From Microbacteriaceae bacterium VKM Ac-2855 (GTDB lineage Bacteria > Actinomycetota > Actinomycetes > Actinomycetales > Microbacteriaceae): a DNA stretch of 64,000 bases. Made by a program: the position numbers and the translations under genes. This document shows positions 55,231 to 62,410 of this stretch, in pieces. Positions within the stretch are counted from its first letter, which is position 1. Each line of letters begins with the position of its first letter. The notes under the pieces were generated by a model. The model made no database searches and was not told the DNA's origin. It was given only the letters and a program-made list of their open reading frames with translations. The DNA lies in NCBI GenBank assembly GCA_013204985.1, contig JABMLG010000001.1, forward strand, positions 124,001-188,000, given 5' to 3'.

Positions 55231-55906
55231 AGCCGCTGTCGTCGAGCGCGAACTGCTGCAGGCGGAAGGCGGCGGATGCGGCGGTACCACCGGACATCAC
55301 CGGCAGGCCCGGGAGGAACACCTGCGGTGCCGTCGTGAGGCAGATCTCGTCGACGACGCCCGCAGCGACGAACTGTGCGGTGAGCGACGGTCCGCCTTCG
55401 CAGACGACCCGATGCATTCCATGACTCGCGAGCACCGCGAGCAGAGCGGGCACGCTCATCCGCCCGCCGCTGGAAGGTACGGCGATCACGTCGACCCCCT
55501 GGGCCGGCGGGCGGACGCGCCCGAAGCGGTCATCGGGAACGAGCAGGAGCACGCGAGCGCCGGGACGCAGCTGCAATCGGTGCCCGGTGAGGTCGCCGGA
55601 GGCTGACACGATCGCCAGCGGTGCGCTTCGAGGCACGACGTACCCCTCGGCCCGGACGCTCGCCGCGCCGACCACGACCGCATCCGCCTGCGAACGGATC
55701 ACGCCGAGGATCGCACGGTCGACGCGATTCGAGAGCGACTCGCTGGTTCCGTCCGCGCCGATGCTCGAGCCGTTGATGCTCGCGATCATGTTCACGCGCA
55801 CCCGATGCTCGGGCACCGGGCGATAGAGCTCCGCCAGGCGTTCGCGATCGACCGCGTCGTCGAGATCGAGTTCCGACGACTCCGGAACGATCGTCCGCAG
55901 CCTCAC
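55178..55906 (-). CDS. Pyrimidine reductase-family (RibD C-terminal domain) protein
   Basis: A 242-aa stand-alone RibD C-terminal (riboflavin-specific reductase-like) protein. It shows VRVNMIASINGSSIG, GVIRSQADAVVVGAASVRAEGY, GVDVIAVPS and VVCEGGPSLTAQFVAAGVVDEICLT, where GGP-S is the NADPH loop. A RibD2-like gene near zapE is also seen in mycobacteria; whether it acts in riboflavin synthesis is open. GTG 55906 overlaps the sufE stop (GTGA), so it is the third gene of an operon with sseA and sufE. Confidence 0.87.
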   Translation of the reverse strand: MRLRTIVPESSELDLDDAVDRERLAELYRPVPEHRVRVNMIASINGSSIGADGTSESLSNRVDRAILGVIRSQADAVVVGAASVRAEGYVVPRSAPLAIVSASGDLTGHRLQLRPGARVLLLVPDDRFGRVRPPAQGVDVIAVPSSGGRMSVPALLAVLASHGMHRVVCEGGPSLTAQFVAAGVVDEICLTTAPQVFLPGLPVMSGGTAASAAFRLQQFALDDSGFSYARWLRDEPVPRASR

Positions 55907-56349
55907 GCGGCTGCGAGCCTGCTACGGATCTGCCGCTTCGTGCGACCGAGCAACGCACTCATCCCACGCAGCCGAAGGGGCGACACGGCCTCGCTCAGAC
56001 CGACCATCTGGGGGAAGTCGTCGGGCACATCGAGCACCTCCTGCGCCGTCAGCCCGGCCAGGCCCTGCGCCAGGATCGATGCGAAGCCGCGGGTCGTCGG
56101 GGCTTCCTTCGGCGCCGTCGCGTGCAGGTGCACGATGCCGTCATCGTCGAACTCCACAACGATGAAGACCGGTGACTGGCACTCCTCGACGCGCTCGAAC
56201 AGGTCGGGGTGGTCACGGAAGCGCTCCGGGAGTTCGGGCAGTTCGTTGGAGAACTCCAGCAGCAGTTGCAGCCGGTCACGCAATTCGAGGGCGAGGAACT
56301 CTTCGCGGATCTCGGCGAGCTTCGCGGGGAGCTGATCGGGGTTCGACAC
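55903..56349 (-). CDS. sufE: SufE family protein
   Basis: SufE accepts persulphide sulphur from a cysteine desulphurase for Fe-S cluster assembly. The 148-aa product has the sulphur-accepting Cys57 in EECQSPVFI, the characteristic HLHATAPKEAPTTRGFA block and the C-terminal LRGMSALL helix. Start GTG 56349 is directly next to the sseA stop, so the genes are co-translated. The rhodanese neighbour suggests sulphur relay from mercaptopyruvate or thiosulphate (inference). Confidence 0.93.
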   Translation of the reverse strand: MSNPDQLPAKLAEIREEFLALELRDRLQLLLEFSNELPELPERFRDHPDLFERVEECQSPVFIVVEFDDDGIVHLHATAPKEAPTTRGFASILAQGLAGLTAQEVLDVPDDFPQMVGLSEAVSPLRLRGMSALLGRTKRQIRSRLAAA

Positions 56350-57267
56350 TCAGCGAGCCTCCGGCGCCGTACCGGGCTCCGACCCCTTCACGATGGGGAC
56401 GCGCACGGCGGAGCCCCACTCGGTCCAGGAGCCGTCGTAGTTGCGCACGCCCTCGAAGCCGAGCAGGTGCGTGAGCACGAACCAGGTGTGCGAAGAGCGT
56501 TCGCCGATGCGGCAGTAGGCGATCACGTCGTCGCCGTCCTGCAGGCCGGCGCCGTCGCGGTAGATCGCGTTCAGCTCGTCGAGCGAGCGGAACGTGCCGT
56601 TCTCGGCCGCGGCCTTGCCCCACGGCACGTTCTGAGCCGACGGGATGTGGCCGGCGCGCAGGGTGCCCTCCTCGGGGTAGGCGGGCGCGGTGGTGCGCTC
56701 GCCGGAGAACTCCTCGGGGGAGCGGACGTCGATCAGCGGGTTTCCGAAGTGTGCGAGGACGTCCTCCTTGAACGCGCGGATCGGCGCGTCCTCGCGCTCG
56801 ACGACCGGGTACTCGACCGCGGTCGGGCTGGACGCCTCCGTGGTGATCGGCCGACCGTCGGCGATCCACTTGTCGCGGCCTCCGTCGAGCAGACGGACGT
56901 CCTCGTGACCGAAGAGCGTGAAGACCCAGAGGGCGTAGGCGGCCCACCAGTTGTTCTTGTCGCCGTAGATCACGACGGTGCTGTCGCGGGTGATGCCCTT
57001 GCCGCCAAGCAGCGCGGCGAAGGCGGCGCCGTCGATGTAGTCGCGCTGCACCGGGTCGTTGAGGTCGGTGTGCCAGTCGATCTTGACCGAGCCGGGGATG
57101 TGACCGGTCTCGTAGAGCAGGACGTCTTCGTCGGACTCGACCACCACGAGGCCCGAACCGGCGGCACCGACCTGGCCGAGTCGCTCCTCCAGCCAATCGG
57201 CGCTGACGAGACGTTCGGGGTGCGCGTACGCGGTGAACGAGGGCGAGGGGTCGAGTTCGACGGTCAC
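56350..57267 (-). CDS. sseA: Sulfurtransferase (rhodanese, SseA type)
   Basis: Two rhodanese domains in 305 aa; transfers sulphur from thiosulphate or 3-mercaptopyruvate to an acceptor. The active Cys in the C-terminal domain is in [13 protein letters not shown]; the N-terminal domain is catalytically dead, as usual. GTG 57267 is chosen because a GGAGGT ribosome site sits 5 bases upstream; in-frame ATGs at 57279 and 57297 are less favoured. sseA-sufE pairing is conserved in mycobacteria. Confidence 0.93.
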   Translation of the reverse strand: MTVELDPSPSFTAYAHPERLVSADWLEERLGQVGAAGSGLVVVESDEDVLLYETGHIPGSVKIDWHTDLNDPVQRDYIDGAAFAALLGGKGITRDSTVVIYGDKNNWWAAYALWVFTLFGHEDVRLLDGGRDKWIADGRPITTEASSPTAVEYPVVEREDAPIRAFKEDVLAHFGNPLIDVRSPEEFSGERTTAPAYPEEGTLRAGHIPSAQNVPWGKAAAENGTFRSLDELNAIYRDGAGLQDGDDVIAYCRIGERSSHTWFVLTHLLGFEGVRNYDGSWTEWGSAVRVPIVKGSEPGTAPEAR

Positions 57268-57442
57268 GTAAACCTCCATGGGAGCGTGCGTGAGCACGCG
57301 GGCGTGGTTCCTGGGGGGCCGACTCGCGCCGGCCGCTGCGGGCTACTGTTGGAAGCAGCTTCCCCAGCGACAGTACGCGAGTGCGCGTGCCCCTGCACGG
57401 GGTTCGTAAGACGACGACACACGCCACGAAAGGCAGCCGCGA

Positions 57443-58486
57443 GTGATCCCCGAGGACGTCCGAGCCACGAGCAGCCTCACGGCGCGTTCGCCCCAGATCA
57501 CCGGCCAGGAGATCGCCGCGTCGCTGGTGCCACCGCGCCAGTTCGAGGGCGCCACCTTCGACAGCTACCGGCCCGATCCGAATTTCCCCACCCAGGTGGA
57601 GGCCGTGGCGACACTGCGCGCGTTCGCGGCGGGCGGCTCCGGTGGCGGTAAAGGCGGCTTCCTGGGCTTCGGCCGCAAGAAGGGGCCGGTCGTGAAACCG
57701 GGCGTCTACCTCGACGGCGGATTCGGTGTCGGCAAGACCCACTTGCTCGCCGCGATCTGGCACGCGGTGCCCGGTCGTACCTACTTCGGCACCTTCATCG
57801 AATACACCGCGTTGGTCGGTGCTCTGGGGTACGCCGCGACGGTCTCCCTCTTGAAAGGCTCGGCGCTGCTGTGCATCGACGAGTTCGAGCTCGACGATCC
57901 CGGCGACACCATGTTGATGACCCGGCTGATCGGCGAGCTCGTGGCCTCGGGCACCCGCATCGCCGCGACATCGAACACTCCGCCGAACGCCCTCGGTGAA
58001 GGCCGCTTCGCAGCGGCCGACTTCATGCGCGAGATCCACGCGATGGGCGAGCACTTCGAGACCATGCGGATCGACGGCACCGACTACCGTCGCCGTGACA
58101 TCGAGGGGCACGCCGTCACACGAGCCGATTCGGAGATCGACGCAGCGATCGAAGCGCTGCCCGCATCCGCGGTGGTGACGGACGATGGTTTCCGCGCCGT
58201 CATCGATCACCTGAGCAGCGTGCATCCTTCGCGGTACATCAAGGTGATCGACGGCATCGACACCATCGTGCTGCGCGACGTGGTCGAACTCACCGACCAG
58301 ACGGACGCGCTCCGGCTCGTCGCCTTCATCGACCGCGTCTATGACGCGCAGATCCCGATCCTCGCGTCGGGCGTCGAACTCGACGAGGTCTTCGGCGGCG
58401 GGATGCTCAGCGGCGGGTACCGCAAGAAGTACCTGCGTTCGATGTCGCGCCTGATCGCGTTGACGAACATGAACGCGGCCGACTGA
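57443..58486 (+). CDS. zapE: Cell division protein ZapE (AFG1-like ATPase)
   Basis: ATPase associated with the division ring under stress. The 347-aa product has FEGATFDSYRPDP near the N-terminus, Walker A DGGFGVGKTHLLAA (about 92-105), Walker B LLCIDEFELDDPGD (about 142-155), sensor RIAATSNTPP and C-terminal LSGGYRKKYLRSMSRL. A poly-Gly/Lys insertion (about 64-82) precedes the Walker A. GTG 57443. Divergent from sseA, convergent with nothing; the amt control region follows. Confidence 0.92.
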   Translation: MIPEDVRATSSLTARSPQITGQEIAASLVPPRQFEGATFDSYRPDPNFPTQVEAVATLRAFAAGGSGGGKGGFLGFGRKKGPVVKPGVYLDGGFGVGKTHLLAAIWHAVPGRTYFGTFIEYTALVGALGYAATVSLLKGSALLCIDEFELDDPGDTMLMTRLIGELVASGTRIAATSNTPPNALGEGRFAAADFMREIHAMGEHFETMRIDGTDYRRRDIEGHAVTRADSEIDAAIEALPASAVVTDDGFRAVIDHLSSVHPSRYIKVIDGIDTIVLRDVVELTDQTDALRLVAFIDRVYDAQIPILASGVELDEVFGGGMLSGGYRKKYLRSMSRLIALTNMNAAD

Positions 58487-58584
58487 CTGCACATCGCTTT
58501 CGTCCGATCCGTCGGATTCGAGGGTTCGATCGAGTGCTTTCTCCGGCGGACCGGCCCCCGCTCGGGGTGGATCCCGGGCGCTCC

Positions 58585-58653
58585 GTAACGTGCTTTTTAC
58601 ATGAACCCCTTTCCCGTAACGTGCTGGAAACCTTCGTTCGCACGGTTCGAAAC
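58585..58653 (+). promoter_or_regulatory. GlnR-type operators upstream of amt
   Basis: GTAAC (58616-58620), six bases, GAAAC (58627-58631), six bases, TCGCA (58638-58642), six bases, GAAAC (58649-58653) matches the GlnR box GTnAC-n6-GaAAC repeated, with three of four pentamers perfect. An extra GTAACGTGCT at 58585-58594 repeats the start of the site 31 bases upstream. Confidence 0.75.
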
Positions 58654-58769
58654 GTCGCGCCGACAGACTGTGCGGCGTACTCAAGTGACCCGACCTCCCT
58701 TGTGCGTACCCCCTCAGCGCGGATCCGTACGTTCGGGTTGCTTCCTGCACACCCGAAGAGAGGTTTCAC

Positions 58770-60032
58770 ATGGATCAAGGCAATACCGCCTTCGTTCTGA
58801 TCGCAGCGGCACTCGTGTTGCTGATGACCCCAGGACTCGCGTTCTTCTACGGCGGACTCGTCCGCGCGAAGAGCGTCATCAGCATGATGATGCTGAGCTT
58901 CGGAGCGATGGGTCTGATCGGGGTCCTCTGGGTTCTGTACGGCTACGCCATCACGTTCTCGAACGCCGGGGTGGGCAACTTCGTCGGTATCGACGGCGTC
59001 CTCGGCATCGACCTCGACCAGCTCGGTCTGCAGGGTCTGTACGTGGACGCGCTGGGTGAGCAGACCGCCGCGTTCCCGGGCCTCGCGTTCGCCGCCTTCC
59101 AGGCGACCTTCGCGATCATCACCGTCGCGCTGATCTCCGGCGCGATCGCGGACCGTGCGAAGTTCGGCGCCTGGATGGTCTTCGCCGGCGTCTGGGCGAC
59201 CATCGTCTACTTCCCGGTCGCCTCGTGGGTGTTCAACTTCACCATCACGGATGGTGCGATCACCGACGGCGGCTGGATCGCCTACACGATCGGCGCGAAC
59301 GACTTCGCCGGTGGTACTGCGGTGCACATCAACGCCGGTGCGGCGGCCCTCGCCCTCGCTCTGGTCCTGGGTAAGCGCGTGAACTTCACCAAGGGCGCGC
59401 ACCAGCCGCACAACCCGCCGTTCGTGCTCCTCGGCGCCGGACTCCTGTGGTTCGGCTGGTTCGGCTTCAACGCCGGCTCCGAACTCGCCGCCGACGGTGT
59501 CGCCGCGATCGCGTTCTTGAACACCATCGCCGCTCCCGCCGCCGCCATCCTCGGTTGGCTGATCGTCGAGAAGATCAAGGACGGCAAGCCCACCTCCATC
59601 GGTGCAGCGTCCGGCGCCGTCGCGGGTCTGGTCGCGATCACCCCCGCCTGTAACATCCTCACGCCGTTCTGGGCGATCGTGCTCGGTATCGTCACCGGCG
59701 CCATCTGCGCACTGGCGATCGACCTCAAGTACAAGCTCGGCTTCGACGACTCGCTCGACGTCGTGGGCGTCCACCTGGTCGGTGGCCTCGTCGGTACCCT
59801 CGCCATCGGCTTCATCGGCAACAACGTCGGTCTGCTCTTCGGCTTCGGCTTCGACCAGCTCGGCAAGCAGGCTGTCGCCGCGTTCGCCGTTCTCATCTAC
59901 TCCTTCGTGCTCACCTACGCGATCGGCTGGGTCATCCAGAAGACCATGGGCTTCCGCGTGAAGAACGAGGACGAGATCGCCGGCATCGACACCGCCATCC
60001 ACGGCGAGGAGGGCTACGTCCTCGCGGACTAG
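58770..60032 (+). CDS. amt: Ammonium transporter
   Basis: Trimeric Amt/MEP ammonium channel in the plasma membrane. The 420-aa protein has about eleven hydrophobic segments and the family motifs FYGGLVRAKS, a DFAGGTAVHINAGAAAL signature with the first pore His, GAGLLWFGWFGFNAGS, and DVVGVHLVGGLVGTL with the second pore His. ATG 58770 follows AGAGAGG. The upstream GlnR-type box points to induction under nitrogen limitation. No glnB/glnK gene follows in this window. Confidence 0.95.
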   Translation: MDQGNTAFVLIAAALVLLMTPGLAFFYGGLVRAKSVISMMMLSFGAMGLIGVLWVLYGYAITFSNAGVGNFVGIDGVLGIDLDQLGLQGLYVDALGEQTAAFPGLAFAAFQATFAIITVALISGAIADRAKFGAWMVFAGVWATIVYFPVASWVFNFTITDGAITDGGWIAYTIGANDFAGGTAVHINAGAAALALALVLGKRVNFTKGAHQPHNPPFVLLGAGLLWFGWFGFNAGSELAADGVAAIAFLNTIAAPAAAILGWLIVEKIKDGKPTSIGAASGAVAGLVAITPACNILTPFWAIVLGIVTGAICALAIDLKYKLGFDDSLDVVGVHLVGGLVGTLAIGFIGNNVGLLFGFGFDQLGKQAVAAFAVLIYSFVLTYAIGWVIQKTMGFRVKNEDEIAGIDTAIHGEEGYVLAD

Positions 60033-60054
60033 TCCCACTCGCTGACACAGCACC

Positions 60055-60092
60055 GAACGGGGTGCCGGCTCTTCGGAGTCGGCACCCCGTTC
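60055..60092 (+). terminator. Terminator after amt
   Basis: GAACGGGGTGCCG (60055-60067) pairs perfectly with CGGCACCCCGTTC (60080-60092). Confidence 0.8.
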
Positions 60093-60101
60093 GCGTCCCG
60101 G

Positions 60102-60107
60102 TAGGGT
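60102..60107 (+). promoter_or_regulatory. -10 box of the PemK/MazF-like gene, leaderless geometry
   Basis: TAGGGT ends 6 nt before ATG 60114. Confidence 0.55.
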
Positions 60108-60113
60108 TCCCTG

Positions 60114-60710
60114 ATGGCGAAAGACGGCGGAATCCTCACCCTGCTCCTGCGGCTGCTCGGTGGTTCGCGCACCCCGGCTCCGCGCCGGACGCCACCCGCG
60201 CCGACTCCGAAGCGCAGCGCATCGACGCCGAAGGGCAGCGCATCGCCTCCGAAGGCATCGAGCCCGACGTCGTCGACGGCGTCGGTCCCGTTCGACGCGT
60301 CACCGGGGCGCGACGGCGCCGCAGCGACGCGGGAGGTGGACCCGCACGCGGTGCGAGGCATCCGGATGAGCTACTCGCCGTCCACGGACGGAGCGCCGGA
60401 TCCGGGCGAGATCGTGTGGACCTGGGTGCCGTACGAAGAGAACGACGGGCGCGGCAAGGATCGCCCGGTGCTGGTCGTCGCGACGGAGAAGTCCGGTGCG
60501 GTGCTGGCCGTGCAGCTCACGACGAAGCAGCACCAGGGCTTCGTGCCTTTGGGCGCCGGTGCGTGGGATGCGGAGAACCGCCCGAGCTACGTCAACCTCG
60601 ACCGGGTCTTCCGGGTGCAGCCCTCGGGCATGCGGCGCGAGGCGACCGCGCTCGACCGCGTTCGCTACGCGACGGTCGCCGCCGCTCTTTCGACACGCTA
60701 CGGCTGGTGA
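60114..60710 (+). CDS. PemK/MazF-like protein with long disordered N-terminus
   Basis: The C-terminal part (about residues 95-198) matches the PemK/MazF barrel: PGEIVWTWVPYEENDGRGKDRPVLVV, then VLAVQLTTK and SYVNLDRVFRV. Canonical members are mRNA-cutting toxins. Residues 1-80 are a short hydrophobic start and a Ser/Pro/Lys-rich linker with the repeated element PKGSAS. No antitoxin gene is adjacent on either side, so a toxin role is doubtful; it may be a domesticated nucleic-acid-binding protein. Confidence 0.78.
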   Translation: MAKDGGILTLLLRLLGGSRTPAPRRTPPAPTPKRSASTPKGSASPPKASSPTSSTASVPFDASPGRDGAAATREVDPHAVRGIRMSYSPSTDGAPDPGEIVWTWVPYEENDGRGKDRPVLVVATEKSGAVLAVQLTTKQHQGFVPLGAGAWDAENRPSYVNLDRVFRVQPSGMRREATALDRVRYATVAAALSTRYGW

Positions 60711-60719
60711 TACCGAAAA

Positions 60720-60750
60720 GTTGCAGGAGTGGGGCACCCACTCCTGCAAC
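60720..60750. terminator. Bidirectional terminator between PemK-like and citrate transporter genes
   Basis: GTTGCAGGAGTGGG (60720-60733) pairs perfectly with CCCACTCCTGCAAC (60737-60750), then TCTT. A 14-bp stem between convergent genes. Confidence 0.85.
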
Positions 60751-60767
60751 TCTTCGGACGGGGTTCG

Positions 60768-62231
60768 TCAGCCGAACGGGACCGCGCCCACGAGGACGCC
60801 CACCAGGAGCATCACGATCGAGACGACGACGGCTCGCCACAGTACCTTCTTGTGGTGGTCGCCGAGGTTCACTCCCGCGAGGGATACCAGCAGCAGGATG
60901 GCCGGCACCAGCGGGCTCTGCAGGTGGACGGGCTGACCGGTGATCGACGCCCTCGCCATCTCGACCGGGCTGATGCCGTAGTTCGCGGCGCTCTCCGACA
61001 GGATCGGCAGGATGCCGTAGTAGAACGCGTCGTTCGACATGAAGAACGTCATCGGGATCGACAGCAGGCCGGTGATCACCGCGAGGAACGGCCCCATCGC
61101 GGCGGGCACCACGTCGACGACCCACTCCGCCATCGCCGTGACCATCCCCGTGCCGTTGAGTACACCGACGAGCACGCCGGCTGCCAGGACCATCGAGACG
61201 ACGCCGACGATGCTCGGTGCGTGCGCCACGATCTCGTCGGCCTGGCTCTTGAGCTTCGGGAAGTTGATGATCAGGGCGATCGCGGAGCCGACCATGAAGA
61301 CGTAGGGCAGCGGCATCACGTCCATAACGAGCAGCACCATCACCGCGATCGTGAGGACGAGGTTCACCCAGATCAGCTTCGGGCGGAGGGTAGGCCGGTT
61401 CGGGTCGAGCATCGTGTCGGCCATTGCCGTGTCGCCGTCGTCGGGGACCACATCGCCGCCGACCGTGACGATGCCCTGGGTCGAGAGATTGCCGCGGGCG
61501 CCGACCGCCGCCTGCGAGCCGCGAGTGAGCTTGGGCCCCTGGAACACCGAGAAGCGGCGGCCCGACTCGGCGCCGACGAGTTCGCGCTCTTCGAGGATCG
61601 GCGTGGCGAAGGCGAGGGAGCCGAGGCGCTTGCGCTCCGAGAGGCCGAGCAGCCAGGCGAAGCCGAGGGCGACGACGATGCCGACGCCGAGGGACGGCAG
61701 CATGGGCACGAAGATGTCGGTCGGCGAGACCTGGAGGGCCGAGGCCGCGCGCACCGTCGGGCCGCCCCACGGCACGATGTTGAGCGTCCCGTTGATCAGA
61801 CCGGCGACGCAGGTGAGCACGACGGGGCTCATGCCGAGGCGGAGGTAGATCGGCAGCATCGCCGAGGTGGCGATGATGAAGGTCGTCGACCCGTCGCCGT
61901 CGAGTGAGACGGCACCGGCCAGCAGGGCCGTGCCCAGCACGACCTTCGCCGGGTCGTTGCCGAGGAAGCGGACGATGAACCGGATCAGCGGATCGAACAG
62001 TCCGACGTCGATCATCAGCCCGAAGTACATGATCGCGAACATCAGCAGGGCGGCCGTCGGCGCGAGGTCGCCGATCGCCTCGATGATCATGTCGCCCAGG
62101 CCCAGCCCTGCGCCGGCGAAAAGACCGAAGATCGTGGGGACGATGATGAGGGCGACCATCGGCGTGAGCCGTTTGGTCATGATCAGCACCATGAATGTGA
62201 GGATCATCGCGAATCCCAGAATGACGAGCAC
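60768..62231 (-). CDS. CitMHS family citrate transporter
   Basis: Membrane symporter of the citrate-Mg2+:H+ (CitMHS) family. The 487-aa protein has about twelve hydrophobic segments, the family blocks LDGDGSTTFIIATSAMLPIY, INGTLNIVPWGGPT and MTFFMSNDAFYYGILPI, and a polar cytoplasmic loop (about 205-290). GTG 62231 follows GGAGTCGG. It is divergent from a CitA-type sensor kinase, the usual arrangement for citrate-inducible uptake. Confidence 0.92.
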   Translation of the reverse strand: MLVILGFAMILTFMVLIMTKRLTPMVALIIVPTIFGLFAGAGLGLGDMIIEAIGDLAPTAALLMFAIMYFGLMIDVGLFDPLIRFIVRFLGNDPAKVVLGTALLAGAVSLDGDGSTTFIIATSAMLPIYLRLGMSPVVLTCVAGLINGTLNIVPWGGPTVRAASALQVSPTDIFVPMLPSLGVGIVVALGFAWLLGLSERKRLGSLAFATPILEERELVGAESGRRFSVFQGPKLTRGSQAAVGARGNLSTQGIVTVGGDVVPDDGDTAMADTMLDPNRPTLRPKLIWVNLVLTIAVMVLLVMDVMPLPYVFMVGSAIALIINFPKLKSQADEIVAHAPSIVGVVSMVLAAGVLVGVLNGTGMVTAMAEWVVDVVPAAMGPFLAVITGLLSIPMTFFMSNDAFYYGILPILSESAANYGISPVEMARASITGQPVHLQSPLVPAILLLVSLAGVNLGDHHKKVLWRAVVVSIVMLLVGVLVGAVPFG

Positions 62232-62410
62232 ACCGACTCCTTCGTCGTGGATGTTTTCGGGTCGAGCGACCTCGCGGCCACGATAGGTCCGGCGCGGAGC
62301 AACACCGGGTTATCGCTCGTTCCCGCATGATCTGCGCGTTACGGTGGTTCTGCGCATTCTGCTCGCAGGCAGCGCGCGCGAGGACGGAACAGGCGTGAGG
62401 AGGCGGTCGG

